A stretch of 64,000 bases of DNA from NCBI RefSeq assembly GCF_009707385.1, contig NZ_CP046115.1, forward strand, positions 3,162,001-3,226,000, written 5' to 3'. The DNA is from Klebsiella oxytoca (GTDB lineage: Bacteria; Pseudomonadota; Gammaproteobacteria; Enterobacterales; Enterobacteriaceae). Of this stretch, positions 1 to 13,782 are shown piece by piece. Numbering within the stretch: the stretch's first letter is position 1; the number at the start of each line of letters is the position of its first letter. The position numbers were made by a program, and so were the translations under genes. The notes beneath the pieces were generated by a model. The model saw only the letters and a list, made by a program, of their open reading frames with translations, had not been told where the DNA came from and made no database searches.

Positions 1-420
1 CACCGCCGCCAGGCGTACGCGCTGCCACTCCCCGCCAGAGATGTGGTTTACCTGACGCCCAAGCTTATCCCCGAGGCCCAGTTTCTCCGCGATGTTCTTC
101 AACAGTCCGTTTTGTTCATCATTCTGCAGATGCAGCAACAGGTAATGCCAGACCGGCATGGCAAAAGGCGGCATCTGGTGCTGGCACAAATAGGCACGAT
201 GGCGCGCCAGCTCCTGCGCCGGCCAGTCGCTCAGGGAACGTTCATTCAGCGTCACAAGCCCCGGACCGCCAGAGAGTCCCGCCATACGCGTCAGCAGCGT
301 GCTTTTCCCCGCGCCGTTTGGCCCCACCAGATGAATAATCTCTCCCGGCCGGATATCTGCTGAAAACGGCGCCAGCCTTCCAGCTTCTTCTACATCCTGT
401 AGCTGCATCAAAAACGGCAT
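1..420 (-). CDS. btuD: BtuD, vitamin B12 ABC transporter ATPase (N-terminal part, cut by window edge)
   Basis: This is the cytoplasmic ATPase of the BtuCDF cobalamin importer. The first 140 codons are present; the rest lies beyond base 1. The visible protein has a Walker A motif (GPNGAGKS) near residues 33-40 and an ABC signature ([11 protein letters not shown]) at about 127-137, immediately before the edge. The ATG at 418-420 overlaps the btuE stop by one base (TAATG), so translation is probably coupled to btuE. In E. coli btuCED is one operon. Here btuE and btuD stay together, but btuC is separated from them by an opposite-strand gene. Confidence 0.95.
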   Translation of the reverse strand, partial: MPFLMQLQDVEEAGRLAPFSADIRPGEIIHLVGPNGAGKSTLLTRMAGLSGGPGLVTLNERSLSDWPAQELARHRAYLCQHQMPPFAMPVWHYLLLHLQNDEQNGLLKNIAEKLGLGDKLGRQVNHISGGEWQRVRLAAV

Positions 421-971
421 TATTGCGCTAAGGCTCCTTTAATTGCGGCCACCAGCTGCGGATCATCCGGCGTCATATCCGGGGAGAAGCGGCCGATAAC
501 CTGGCCGTCGCGGCCAATCAGGAATTTTTCAAAGTTCCATAAAATGTCGTCAACATACAGCGGCGCGCGGCCTTTACTGGCCATGCGCTCATAGAAACCG
601 CTGCCCTCAGGAGCGACGGCCTGCGGCGCGGCATCAACCAGCTTTTGATACAAAGGCGCGCGATGTTCACCGTTGACATCAATTTTGCTGAACAGAGGGA
701 AGGTTACGCCGTAGGTGGTGCTGCAGAAGGTTTTAATCTCTTCTTCGCTGCCGGGCTCCTGTCCAAGAAACTGGTTGCACGGAAAGCCAAGTACGCTGAA
801 ACCTTCGCCTTCGAGATCTTTTTGCAACGCTTCCAGCTGCTCATATTGCGGCGTCAGACCGCATTTTGAAGCGACGTTAACAATTAACAGCACTTTCCCC
901 GCCCAGGGTGCAAGCGTCGTTTTTTCACCCTCGATAGTGGTGACTTCAGTATTGAGAATATCGTGTTGCAT
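420..971 (-). CDS. btuE: BtuE, thioredoxin/glutathione peroxidase
   Basis: Non-selenium peroxidase of the glutathione peroxidase family (183 residues, the usual length). It reduces hydrogen peroxide and organic peroxides and is not needed for B12 transport despite its name. The peroxidatic cysteine is Cys37 in NVASKCGLT. The family motif LGFPCNQF is at residues 61-68 and the WNF element is at 145-147. A good ribosome site (GGGAAGG) precedes the ATG at 971. It is followed directly by btuD, and its start faces a plus-strand lipoprotein gene across a 225-base spacer. Confidence 0.95.
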   Translation of the reverse strand: MQHDILNTEVTTIEGEKTTLAPWAGKVLLIVNVASKCGLTPQYEQLEALQKDLEGEGFSVLGFPCNQFLGQEPGSEEEIKTFCSTTYGVTFPLFSKIDVNGEHRAPLYQKLVDAAPQAVAPEGSGFYERMASKGRAPLYVDDILWNFEKFLIGRDGQVIGRFSPDMTPDDPQLVAAIKGALAQ

Positions 972-1196
972 AGCCTTCCCTCAGTGAATAAAACCGGTTT
1001 CTGCTTCAGGTGATCCCTATCTACTGTAGCGGATTCACACCGGGTCATTGTACTTTGAATCAACCAGGAGTGTCTCTTGATGTAACAGACTGCGCAACAT
1101 GAATTCATCTCAACACCGGGACGGGGTAATTCAGTGTACAGTGGTGAGTGGATGTAATAGTGTTTCGTTAATTGTTAATCTGAGAGAGTTTTATTG

Positions 1197-1997
1197 ATGA
1201 AGAAGATGTTTAGCACGGTATTAATTGCCGCCTCCGTCGCGCTGCTGTCAGCGTGCTCGCCGGATGAAGATAATAAAATTAAGGTCGCGATTAATACCGG
1301 CCCGGACGAGGCTATCTGGAAAGTCGTAGAACAGGTGGCCAAAGAGAAATATAACCTCAACGTAGAGGTTATCTCATTTAATGATTATGTTCTGCCGAAC
1401 GAAGCCTTAAACAATAAAGACGTTGATGCGAACGCGTTTCAGACCCTGCCCTACCTTGAGGCTCAGTCAAAAGAGCGCGGCTATAAGTTTGCCATCGTTG
1501 GTAAAACCTTTGTCTTCCCGATTGCCGCCTACTCTAAGAAAATCAAAAATATCAGCGAACTCCCTGACGGTGCGACGGTTTCTATCTCTAACGAAACGAC
1601 AACCCTTGGCCGCAGCCTGCTGCTGCTACAGGCGCAAGGCTTAATCAAACTGAAAGATGGTACCGGCTATCTGCCAACGACGCTGGATATCATCGATAAC
1701 CCGAAACAGCTGAAAATTGTCGAAGTCGACACTCCGCAGCTGACCCGTACGCTTGACGATCCGAATGTCGCGCTGTCTATCATTAACACCAATTTTTCTG
1801 CTCAGGCCGGTTTGTCAGCGGCTCGCGATGGCTTATTTATGGAAGGCCCTGACTCTCCATACGTCAACGCTATTGTTTCTCGCGAAGACAATAAAGACAG
1901 TAAAAAGGTTCAGGAACTTAAAGACGCCTTCCAGACTAAAGAGGTTGCCGATAAGGCCGCGGAAGTCTACAAAGGCGATGCGATTAAGGGCTGGTAA
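1197..1997 (+). CDS. MetQ/NlpA-family substrate-binding lipoprotein
   Basis: A 266-residue lipoprotein of the NlpA/MetQ family, the solute-binding component of methionine-type ABC importers. It has a lipoprotein signal peptide with lipobox LSAC (Cys20, followed by Ser), then the family pattern IKVAINTGPDE, LPNEALNNKDVDANAFQ and SPYVNAIVSRED. I chose ATG 1197 over the in-frame TTG at 1194 because GAGAG at 1182-1186 is well placed. No ATPase or permease partner is adjacent, so it is an orphan that may lend substrate to a distant MetNI. It lies in reverse orientation between btuC and btuE, which are adjacent in E. coli. The substrate cannot be read from the sequence. Confidence 0.88.
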   Translation: MKKMFSTVLIAASVALLSACSPDEDNKIKVAINTGPDEAIWKVVEQVAKEKYNLNVEVISFNDYVLPNEALNNKDVDANAFQTLPYLEAQSKERGYKFAIVGKTFVFPIAAYSKKIKNISELPDGATVSISNETTTLGRSLLLLQAQGLIKLKDGTGYLPTTLDIIDNPKQLKIVEVDTPQLTRTLDDPNVALSIINTNFSAQAGLSAARDGLFMEGPDSPYVNAIVSREDNKDSKKVQELKDAFQTKEVADKAAEVYKGDAIKGW

Positions 1998-2014
1998 TAC
2001 AGTGACCATTTACA

Positions 2015-2036
2015 GCCGCCCGTCATTGCGGGCGGC
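2015..2036. terminator. GC-rich stem-loop between the convergent lipoprotein gene and btuC
   Basis: A perfect 8-bp inverted repeat (GCCGCCCG, six-base loop, CGGGCGGC) lies just after the lipoprotein stop codon and covers the last codons of btuC. Neither side has a clear T run, so it may be a weak or Rho-assisted terminator shared by the two genes. Confidence 0.45.
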
Positions 2037-3009
2037 CTGATCTCAATAATAACCAGATAAATACCGGCGCGCCCAGGGTGGCGGTAACTACCCCAATCGG
2101 TAATTCAGCCGCCGAGAGCGCCAGACGCGCGACGATATCCGCTCCCAGCAGAGCGCTGGCCCCCGCTAACAGGCAGGCAGGAAGCAGCACGCGGTGATCG
2201 CTCAAGCCATATAAACGCAAAATATGCGGGATAACCAGGCCGATAAAGCCAATTGCTCCGGCCAGCGCCACGCTGACCCCCACCAGCCAACCGGTAGCGA
2301 CCACCAGCACTTTTCGCCATAACCACAGCGGCAACCCCAACTGGCGCGCTGAAACCTCTCCCAGCGCCAGCAGATTGAGCGGCTGCGACTGCAGGCAGAC
2401 CCAGGCCAGCACCGGCAACAGCGCCAGCATCAACCACAGCTGCTGCCAGTCTACGCCGCCAAAGCCGCCCATCATCCAGTACATCAGCTGACGGAGATCG
2501 AAAGAGGTAGAGAAATAGACCGCCCAGGTCATCAGCGCGCTACAAATGATACCGAGCGCCACGCCCGCCAGCAGCAGACGGCTGGTAGACAGATGCCGCC
2601 GGGCAAAGCGTAGCAAAATAAAGGTAATGACCAGCGCGCCAGCGATTGCGCAGAGCCCCAGCGCCCAGCCAGGAAGCAGCCCTTTTCCCAGCAATACGGC
2701 AGCAATCAGGCCGACTCCAGCGCCGTTTGAGACCCCCAGCAGCCCGGGTTCCGCCAGCGGATTTTCAAACAACGCCTGCATAATCGCCCCGGAAAGCGCC
2801 AGCGCGGCCCCCACCAGCAGCACGGCCAGGGTGCGCGGCAGCCGAATCTGCCAGATAAAAAGCTCACCTTTAGCGCTAAACCATTCTGTTGGGCCAATCC
2901 ACTGGTCGCCAGCGCACAGGCTGATAGTCGAGGTGATCAGCAACAGCAACGTTAATACCGCCAGCCAGCGCCGGCTACGACGTCGTTGAATTTGAGCAAA
3001 GGTCAGCAT
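2023..3009 (-). CDS. btuC: BtuC, vitamin B12 ABC transporter permease
   Basis: Inner-membrane permease of the BtuCDF cobalamin importer (FecCD family). It is 328 residues, about ten hydrophobic segments, and matches E. coli BtuC (326) nearly end to end, including the [17 protein letters not shown] region and the [12 protein letters not shown] stretch that forms the ATPase-coupling loop. The reading frame stays open a further 24 codons upstream, but the start MLTFAQ at 3009 matches the family and has CAGGA upstream. A strong terminator separates it from ihfA, so it probably has its own promoter in the 55 bases between. The usual downstream partners btuE and btuD lie beyond an inserted opposite-strand gene. 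Confidence 0.95.
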   Translation of the reverse strand: MLTFAQIQRRRSRRWLAVLTLLLLITSTISLCAGDQWIGPTEWFSAKGELFIWQIRLPRTLAVLLVGAALALSGAIMQALFENPLAEPGLLGVSNGAGVGLIAAVLLGKGLLPGWALGLCAIAGALVITFILLRFARRHLSTSRLLLAGVALGIICSALMTWAVYFSTSFDLRQLMYWMMGGFGGVDWQQLWLMLALLPVLAWVCLQSQPLNLLALGEVSARQLGLPLWLWRKVLVVATGWLVGVSVALAGAIGFIGLVIPHILRLYGLSDHRVLLPACLLAGASALLGADIVARLALSAAELPIGVVTATLGAPVFIWLLLRSGRPQ

Positions 3010-3063
3010 AGATTCCTGAGTCCGGGAAAGGGATATCATTGATTTTACGGTATTCGGCAAAGA

Positions 3064-3092
3064 AAAGAAAAAAGGCCGCATAGCGGCCTTTT
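3064..3092 (-). terminator. Rho-independent terminator after ihfA
   Basis: The inverted repeat AAAGGCCGC-ATA-GCGGCCTTT has an A run on one side and a T run on the other, so it can act in both directions. On the minus strand it ends the pheST-ihfA transcript before btuC. Confidence 0.85.
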
Positions 3093-3105
3093 TAGTTAGT
3101 TCAGA

Positions 3106-3405
3106 TTATTTATCTTTGGGTGACGCATTTTCGACACGGCTTTTTAGCTTCTGGCCTGGTCTGAAAGTCACTACTCGCCGGGCTGTAATAGGGATATCCT
3201 CTCCCGTTTTCGGGTTACGGCCCGGGCGTTGGTTCTTGTCACGCAAATCGAAGTTGCCGAACCCGGAGAGTTTTACCTGCTCTCCGTTTTCCAGAGCGCG
3301 ACGGACCTCTTCGAAAAACAACTCTACCAGCTCTTTGGCATCCCGCTTGCTAAGCCCAAGCTTATCAAACAGATATTCTGACATTTCAGCTTTTGTAAGC
3401 GCCAT
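3106..3405 (-). CDS. ihfA: IHF alpha subunit
   Basis: Integration host factor subunit alpha, 99 residues. With IhfB it bends DNA by more than 160 degrees at sites such as those upstream of narG. The DNA-binding arm GRNPKTGE is at residues 62-69 with the intercalating proline at 65. It starts four bases after the pheT stop, so it is read from the pheST transcript; an extra promoter inside pheT is known in E. coli. Confidence 0.98.
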   Translation of the reverse strand: MALTKAEMSEYLFDKLGLSKRDAKELVELFFEEVRRALENGEQVKLSGFGNFDLRDKNQRPGRNPKTGEDIPITARRVVTFRPGQKLKSRVENASPKDK

Positions 3406-3409
3406 AGGT

Positions 3410-6943
<3,534 letters not shown>

Positions 6944-6951
6944 TCAGATAC

Positions 6952-6980
6952 AAAAAAAGCCTCCACAGTGGGAGGCTTTC
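6952..6980 (-). terminator. pheST attenuator terminator
   Basis: On the minus strand, AAGCCTCC-CACTGT-GGAGGCTT is followed by seven T residues, about 155 bases before pheS and 45 bases after the pheM stop. This is the terminator of the classic pheST attenuator: stalling at Phe codons of pheM favours an antiterminator and read-through into pheST. Confidence 0.92.
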
Positions 6981-7025
6981 TGGCGCTGTTTTCCGTTTCT
7001 TCTTTCACGCGCTAGCCTCCTGAGT

Positions 7026-7070
7026 TCAGGTGCTAAAGTAAAAAAAGAAGCGGAAAATAGCAGCATTCAT
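7026..7070 (-). CDS. pheM: PheM leader peptide
   Basis: A 14-residue leader, [14 protein letters not shown], the same as I recall for E. coli PheM. Five of its 14 codons are Phe, three of them in a row. Low charged tRNA-Phe stalls the ribosome here and prevents the terminator at 6952-6980 from forming. It acts through its translation; no function is known for the peptide itself. Confidence 0.95.
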
Positions 7071-7156
7071 GCTTGCATTACCTTGTCTGGTATAAAACGT
7101 AAGGACAATATTGAAAAGCTTACGCGAATAAAAGTCAATGTATTGATAGTGTTGAA

Positions 7157-7186
7157 ACGAAAAGAGGGAGACTAGCTCCCTCTTTC
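7157..7186 (-). terminator. Terminator between rplT and pheM
   Basis: On the minus strand, AAAGAGGGAG-CTAGT-CTCCCTCTTT runs into TTTTCG just after the rplT stop. It separates the infC-rpmI-rplT transcript from the pheM-pheST transcript, as in E. coli, where some read-through occurs. Confidence 0.85.
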
Positions 7187-7193
7187 AACTGGC

Positions 7194-7571
<378 letters not shown>

Positions 7572-7600
7572 CTAATTAAAAAGTTAAAAGGGTTAACGAC

Positions 7601-7822
<222 letters not shown>

Positions 7823-7894
7823 TTAATAAACGAAACGTAGGCGAACAATATCTGTGGAACCCACAGGCTCCCCAGACATTGCTACTTGAAGGCC

Positions 7895-8440
<546 letters not shown>

Positions 8441-10369
8441 TTATTCCTCCAGTTGTTTTAGACTGCGGCTGCGAATCTCTTGTTGCAGCTTCTCGATAAC
8501 TTCATTTACGTCCAGGCTGCCCAAGTCTTTGCCACGACGGGTACGCACGGCAACTTTGCCGGCTTCTACCTCTTTGTCGCCACAGACCAACATGTAAGGG
8601 ACACGACGTAAAGTGTGCTCGCGGATTTTAAAGCCTATCTTCTCATTTCTCAAGTCTGCTTTTACGCGAATGCCCGCATTTTGTAGTTTACGCGTCAATT
8701 CGTTAACGTATTCAGCCTGAGAATCAGTAATATTCATGACCACAACCTGCACTGGCGCAAGCCAGCTCGGGAAGAAGCCCGCAAACTCTTCGGTCAGGAT
8801 GCCAATAAAGCGCTCCAGCGAACCAAGAATTGCGCGGTGAATCATTACCGGAACCTGCCGTTCGTTATTTTCGCCTACATAGGAGGCGCTTAAACGCTGC
8901 GGCAGAGAGAAGTCCAGCTGTACAGTACCGCACTGCCATGCACGATCGAGGCAGTCATACAGGGTAAATTCAATTTTCGGACCGTAGAACGCGCCTTCAC
9001 CCAGCTGATACTCAAACGGGATGTTGTTCTCTTCCAGCGCAACGGCCAGATCCGCTTCAGCACGATCCCAGGTCTCATCGCTACCGATGCGTTTTTCCGG
9101 GCGAGTAGACAGTTTGACGACGATTTTCTCGAAGCCAAAGGTGCTGTACATATCGTAGACCATACGAATACAGGCGTTCACTTCATCGCGAACCTGATCT
9201 TCAGTACAGAAAATATGGGCATCATCCTGAGTAAAGCCGCGTACGCGCATCAGGCCATGCAGCGCGCCTGACGGCTCATTACGATGACAGCTACCGAATT
9301 CAGCCATACGTAATGGCAGATCGCGGTAAGATTTCAGACCCTGGTTGAAGATCTGCACGTGTCCCGGGCAGTTCATCGGCTTGATGCAGTATTCACGGTT
9401 CTCGGAAGAAGTGGTAAACATCGCATCTTTATAGTTGTCCCAGTGGCCGGTTTTTTCCCACAGCACACGGTCCATCATGAACGGGCCTTTCACTTCCTGA
9501 TACTGGTACTCTTTCAGCTTTGAACGCACAAAAGTTTCCAGTTCGCGGAAGATAGTCCAGCCATCGTTATGCCAGAATACCATGCCCGGCGCCTCTTCCT
9601 GCATATGATACAGGTCGAGCTGTTTACCGATTTTGCGGTGATCGCGCTTAGCGGCTTCTTCCAGACGCTGCAGATAGGCGTTCAGCGCTTTTTTATCCGC
9701 CCATGCGGTACCATAAATACGCTGCAGCATTTTATTGTTGCTATCGCCACGCCAGTAGGCGCCAGCGGTCTTCATCAGTTTGAAGTGATGACAGAAACGC
9801 ATATTCGGCACGTGCGGCCCGCGGCACATGTCGACATATTCTTCATGATGGTACAAACCGGGTTTGTCATCATGGGCAATGTTTTCATCAAGAATGGAAA
9901 CTTTATAGCTTTCACCGCGCTTCACGAAGGTTTCACGCGCTTCGTGCCAGCTGACTTTCTTCTTAATGACGTCGTAGTTCTTTTCGGCGAGCTCGTGCAT
10001 ACGTTTTTCGAGCGCGTCGATATCTTCCTGGGTCAGGGTATGGTCCAGATCGACATCATAGTAAAAACCATTGTCGACAACCGGGCCGATCGCCATTTTG
10101 GTATTTGGCCACAGCTGTTTAATTGCATGTCCCAAAAGGTGCGCACAGGAGTGGCGAATAATCTCAAGACCATCTTCATCTTTCGCGGTGATGATAGAGA
10201 GCGTCGCGTCGTTTTCAATTAAGTCACAGGCGTCGACCAGCTCACCGTTGACGCGGCCAGCGATGGTAGCTTTCGCCAGACCGGGGCCAATATCCAGAGC
10301 GACATCCATCGGGCTCACAGCATGATCAAAATGGCGTTGGCTGCCATCAGGAAGCGTAATTACAGGCAT
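8441..10369 (-). CDS. thrS: Threonyl-tRNA synthetase
   Basis: ThrRS, 642 residues as in E. coli. Domains in order: TGS (1-60), the editing domain with HSCAHLLGH and the CRGPH zinc-type site (about 73-187), class II catalytic core (about 240-535) with zinc ligand in NCPGH and motif 3 around [11 protein letters not shown], and the anticodon-binding domain. It clears mischarged Ser-tRNA(Thr). It represses its own translation through the operator just upstream at 10391-10411. It is followed by infC with a three-base gap. Confidence 0.98.
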   Translation of the reverse strand: MPVITLPDGSQRHFDHAVSPMDVALDIGPGLAKATIAGRVNGELVDACDLIENDATLSIITAKDEDGLEIIRHSCAHLLGHAIKQLWPNTKMAIGPVVDNGFYYDVDLDHTLTQEDIDALEKRMHELAEKNYDVIKKKVSWHEARETFVKRGESYKVSILDENIAHDDKPGLYHHEEYVDMCRGPHVPNMRFCHHFKLMKTAGAYWRGDSNNKMLQRIYGTAWADKKALNAYLQRLEEAAKRDHRKIGKQLDLYHMQEEAPGMVFWHNDGWTIFRELETFVRSKLKEYQYQEVKGPFMMDRVLWEKTGHWDNYKDAMFTTSSENREYCIKPMNCPGHVQIFNQGLKSYRDLPLRMAEFGSCHRNEPSGALHGLMRVRGFTQDDAHIFCTEDQVRDEVNACIRMVYDMYSTFGFEKIVVKLSTRPEKRIGSDETWDRAEADLAVALEENNIPFEYQLGEGAFYGPKIEFTLYDCLDRAWQCGTVQLDFSLPQRLSASYVGENNERQVPVMIHRAILGSLERFIGILTEEFAGFFPSWLAPVQVVVMNITDSQAEYVNELTRKLQNAGIRVKADLRNEKIGFKIREHTLRRVPYMLVCGDKEVEAGKVAVRTRRGKDLGSLDVNEVIEKLQQEIRSRSLKQLEE

Positions 10370-10390
10370 TTCATGTCCTTATTTGCAGTG

Positions 10391-10411
10391 GTGCCCCGCA
10401 CGAAAGAGCAC
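10391..10411 (-). promoter_or_regulatory. thrS translational operator, anticodon-like hairpin (domain 2)
   Basis: On the minus strand, about 20-40 bases before the thrS start, GTGCTC-TTTCGTGCG-GGGCAC folds into a short hairpin whose loop contains CGT, the tRNA-Thr anticodon. In E. coli this arm is bound by ThrRS, which then blocks the ribosome. The stem bases differ from the E. coli stem as I remember it, yet still pair, while the loop is kept. Further arms of the operator probably lie between here and about 10540. Confidence 0.8.
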
Positions 10412-10821
10412 ATACAAAACAATATAATCATAATTATCAACAAGTTCAGACCCAGTTCCCGCTTCACTCTGCGAAAATATGTGCACGCCCGTTCACCGAA
10501 GCCTGCCCACCTGCAGCCGCCTGTTGATAACACCGTCTGTTAGTTTACACATCATTACTGCGTGATAAAAGTCACATGAGACTAAATGGTTATTGTTAAT
10601 GGGGGAAAAATGATGATGCGATAACAACGCAGCGTAATTGCTTCAACGCTCTACGGGAAAGGAAACGTTAACGACGCGACAAGACGCGTATAAGAATATT
10701 TGTAACTTCACATAAACAAGGCAAGTTTAACAAAAAATGCTCTAAGCAAAACCGGTACAACATTACCCGGCTTGCTGCTTTGCATAATAATTAAATAGAA
10801 ATTATTAATGACCCTGAAATA
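10412..10821. other. Intergenic region upstream of thrS
   Basis: About 410 bases without a supported gene. The part next to thrS (to about 10540) should hold the rest of the thrS leader and its promoter. Beyond that the DNA is AT-rich with no convincing reading frame, RNA gene or repeat that I can identify. Confidence 0.6.
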
Positions 10822-11055
10822 TCAGGACCATTCACCGGCAACAAGTTTATGAACATCAAAAGCATCGTTCATTGATTGCCCGGTAGATTGCGAACCCGGA
10901 GCTATGTTCGATCCCGCTTCAACATCGGTCGCTTTAGCGATACCAATTTGCGTACGATCGCTATGGCCCGGTTGCGGTGCGGAGGCGGCAGCAAATGCGC
11001 CAGAAGACAGCGTGCACAGCATTACGGCTGCGAGTGCGATTTTGCTATTTCTCAT
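10822..11055 (-). CDS. Small exported protein of unknown function
   Basis: A 77-residue protein starting MRNSKIALAAVMLCT, with a clear Sec signal peptide ending near AFA/AAS (about residue 22) and a mature part of about 55 residues rich in Ser, Gly, Ala, Gln and Asp, with no cysteine. I chose ATG 11055 over ATG 11064, because AGAGA abuts the earlier ATG but is nine bases from this one. It stands alone between thrS and ydiY. I do not recognise the family. A periplasmic location is inferred from the signal peptide only. Confidence 0.65.
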   Translation of the reverse strand: MRNSKIALAAVMLCTLSSGAFAAASAPQPGHSDRTQIGIAKATDVEAGSNIAPGSQSTGQSMNDAFDVHKLVAGEWS

Positions 11056-11292
11056 AATAGTCATTCTCTTTATTTGTTTCAGGTAACTGAACGGAATCGT
11101 TACTTCCGCCGGTGCTGAACAGTATAGATCCAGATCACATTTTTGTCCGACTTAATATTTATCATTTCGTGTCAAATTAACTGCATATTTGTCAGCAAAA
11201 TAGCAATTATGAGGAAATTATGGAGGCTATTTCTTTTTATAAAAAACAAAACGACAGGCCAAAAATAATAATGTCACTTATTGCTAAATTTA

Positions 11293-11323
11293 AAACAATC
11301 AGGCCGGTATATCCGGCCTGAAA
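11293..11323 (-). terminator. Terminator after ydiY
   Basis: On the minus strand, TCAGGCCGG-ATATA-CCGGCCTGA is followed by TTGTTTT, directly after the ydiY stop codon. Confidence 0.85.
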
Positions 11324-11326
11324 ATA

Positions 11327-12085
11327 TTACATTTTATATCCGAGCGATAGCGTAGTACGGCGATCGGTATGTTCAGGCGCCGATGACGGCGGTTCTGAGT
11401 TCCACGTCAGGTTGTAAGCCACCTTGAGAGCAAAATGCGCATTAATCGCGACATTTAACGCACTTTCTGAGTTCAGCGTAGTATCTTCAGCGCCAAATAC
11501 CGAGACGCCCTGCGTGAATTTAGCGTTGTCGGTCATCTGCCACGCATAGGTACCGGAAGCATAGCCTAACGGCTGAGTGTCATTGTCCCCATCGGTATAC
11601 TCGTCATAGCGAACGCCGGGACCAAATTCAAAACGCAGGCTGTGTACTGGCCCGTTCATAACCTGCCGACCATAACCCGCCGTGAAAACATCACGCTGCT
11701 GATAACCATTGTAACGATCCGTCAGCCAGCTCGCCTGACCAAAAAGATAATTCTGGTCGGTCAGATTATAACGACTGCGTCCGCCTACCGCGTACTTTTC
11801 CGAAGATCGCTGATCGTTTGATGACGTATTACTGGCATTTCCCCATAGTGACCACGCGGTTGTATTACCGTACCAGGTCAACGTGGAGTCAGCGGTCATC
11901 GAAGAACTTTTCGTATTGCCGGACTGCGCCAGATAGCCGGCGTTAACAGTACCTTCGAAAGGTTTTTTTGCAGAAGAAGGGTCATCCATGACAGTAAAAA
12001 CGGAATCATCGGCCATTGCGCATGCAGACGCAAAAAGCCCCCCCGCCAGCATAACCGCTGCGGGTACTGTCTTCAAAAGCTTCAT
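11327..12085 (-). CDS. ydiY: YdiY, DUF481 outer-membrane protein
   Basis: A 252-residue protein with a signal peptide (cleavage near CAMA/DDS, about residue 25) and a C-terminal beta-barrel-like body of alternating aromatic strands ending in LSLGYKM. It matches the E. coli YdiY/DUF481 (salt-induced outer-membrane protein) family. Its biochemical role is unknown. It is monocistronic, with a terminator just downstream, and lies back to back with pfkB as in E. coli. Confidence 0.88.
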   Translation of the reverse strand: MKLLKTVPAAVMLAGGLFASACAMADDSVFTVMDDPSSAKKPFEGTVNAGYLAQSGNTKSSSMTADSTLTWYGNTTAWSLWGNASNTSSNDQRSSEKYAVGGRSRYNLTDQNYLFGQASWLTDRYNGYQQRDVFTAGYGRQVMNGPVHSLRFEFGPGVRYDEYTDGDNDTQPLGYASGTYAWQMTDNAKFTQGVSVFGAEDTTLNSESALNVAINAHFALKVAYNLTWNSEPPSSAPEHTDRRTTLSLGYKM

Positions 12086-12365
12086 TTAATTTTAAGTCCG
12101 TACAACATAAAAGGAGACCGGGACAGTCCCGGGAGCTTTCGCAAGGAATGCAGACAGCCGCTCCTGGAAAGGAGGTGAATTATAAAAAAGCACGAATAAC
12201 TTAGCAATCAATTACTATTTCATTTTTTGTATAAGACGCTTCTCAAAACAATCTTTATTTCATAAAGATACATCTGTGCAAATATTACTCACGGCTTCCC
12301 CTGCCCACCTTTAAGTGCCATGCTTAAAATCAGAGCAGCTAAACTCGAATTATGGAGGAAACTGG

Positions 12366-13298
12366 ATGACCAAAATCTATACGCTTACGTTAGCCCCTTC
12401 ACTCGACAGCGCGACGCAGACTCCGCAAATCTATCCGGAAGGGAAACTACGCTGTAGCGCCCCGGTATTTGAGCCCGGCGGAGGCGGCATTAACGTCGCG
12501 CGTGCCATTACTTTTCTTGGCGGCAGCGCCACTGCTATATTTCCCGTCGGCGGCGCGACGGGTGAACATCTGACGTCACTACTAACGGAAGAACATGTTC
12601 CGGTAGAAACAGTAGAGACCCATGACTGGACTCGGCAAAATCTACACGTTCATGTTAACGCCAGCGGCGAGCAATATCGTTTCGTTATGCCGGGCGCCGC
12701 TTTAACTCAGGAAGAATTCCTTCTGCTTGAGAAAAAAGTCCTCGCCCTCCCCTCCGGCTCGTTGCTGGTTATTAGCGGAAGCCTGCCGCCGGGCATTAGC
12801 GTCAATAACCTGACAAAGCTGGTCAAAAACGCCCAGCAGCATGGATTACGCTGTATCGTTGATAGTTCCGGAGATGCTCTCGCCGCTGCGCTTGATGTAG
12901 GAAATATCGAACTGGTAAAACCAAACCAGAAAGAGCTAAGTGCGCTGGTAAAGAGAGAGCTGAGCCAACCGAATGATGTACGTCGCGCCGCACAAGAGTT
13001 AATTCGTTCAGGCAAAGTCCAGCGCGTCGTCGTCTCCCTGGGCGCCCAGGGTGCGCTTGGCGTTGACGCCGGTGGCAGTATCCAGGTCGTACCTCCGCCG
13101 ATGAAAAGTCAGAGTACCGTCGGCGCCGGGGACAGCATGGTCGGTGCAATGACCTTAAGGCTGGCGGAAAATGCTTCGCTTGAAGATATGGTTCGCTTTG
13201 GGGTTGCTGCGGGAAGCGCGGCGACAATAAACCAGGGCACCCGCCTTTGTTCGCTGGAAAATACGCAAAAAATTTACGATTACCTGCGTGGTGGTTAA
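12366..13298 (+). CDS. pfkB: 6-phosphofructokinase II
   Basis: Minor phosphofructokinase of the ribokinase (PfkB) family, 310 residues. It phosphorylates fructose-6-phosphate in glycolysis. The N-terminal signature PGGGGINVARA is near residues 36-46, and the C-terminal anion hole with catalytic Asp is in TVGAGDSMVGAM (about 251-262). The frame opens 17 codons earlier, but ATG 12366 is preceded by GGAGG and matches the E. coli start region IYTLTLAPSLDS. Confidence 0.96.
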   Translation: MTKIYTLTLAPSLDSATQTPQIYPEGKLRCSAPVFEPGGGGINVARAITFLGGSATAIFPVGGATGEHLTSLLTEEHVPVETVETHDWTRQNLHVHVNASGEQYRFVMPGAALTQEEFLLLEKKVLALPSGSLLVISGSLPPGISVNNLTKLVKNAQQHGLRCIVDSSGDALAAALDVGNIELVKPNQKELSALVKRELSQPNDVRRAAQELIRSGKVQRVVVSLGAQGALGVDAGGSIQVVPPPMKSQSTVGAGDSMVGAMTLRLAENASLEDMVRFGVAAGSAATINQGTRLCSLENTQKIYDYLRGG

Positions 13299-13305
13299 TC
13301 CCCTT

Positions 13306-13332
13306 CACTCCCTCTGCCTCTCCAGAGGGAGT
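13306..13332 (+). terminator. Stem-loop after pfkB
   Basis: CTCCCTCTG-CCTC-TCCAGAGGGAG forms a stable hairpin shortly after the pfkB stop. It lacks a T run, so it may protect the 3' end or pause polymerase rather than act as a full intrinsic terminator. Confidence 0.45.
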
Positions 13333-13390
13333 CGCCAAATCAGCCTGATGGTCTATGCTGAAAATGCCATGGATAACAATGGGGTGAAAA

Positions 13391-13675
13391 ATGAGTAGCG
13401 AAATTAATGCCTGGGTCGTCACGGTTAGTTTTCATGAAGAAACGTTAACAGAAATTAACGAACTCAGTAATCACCTCACTCGCGCTGGATTTACCCTTGT
13501 GTTAAATGACGACGAAGGGACTCCCCATGAACTCGGAACCAATACTTTTGGTCTTCTTTCTGTGCATAATGCAGAAGAAGTTAAAGCCTTAAGCACAGGT
13601 TTAGCTGAAACCGCGCTGGGAAGACCCGTCGAAGTCAGCGTCAGCAGATTCAGTGAGTGGGTAAACGCTCAATAA
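13391..13675 (+). CDS. ydiZ: YdiZ, small conserved protein
   Basis: A 94-residue soluble protein matching E. coli YdiZ in place (between pfkB and yniA) and in sequence (INELSNHLTRAGF, HELGTNTFGL). No signal peptide or membrane segment. It starts at ATG 13391 behind GGGGTG. No established function that I know of. Confidence 0.85.
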   Translation: MSSEINAWVVTVSFHEETLTEINELSNHLTRAGFTLVLNDDEGTPHELGTNTFGLLSVHNAEEVKALSTGLAETALGRPVEVSVSRFSEWVNAQ

Positions 13676-13782
13676 GTGCGATTAGCGCTACGTAAAACGT
13701 TCCAGTTGTGCGTCAGTTCGAGTTTTACGCCGGCATTATGCGCTAACCTTATGAAATGTTGGAAAACATGGGGAGAGACAGC

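Noticed and set aside
2015..2036. Strong bidirectional intrinsic terminator between the lipoprotein gene and btuC
   Set aside because: The stem is perfect but neither side carries a T run, so I list it only as a possible weak terminator.
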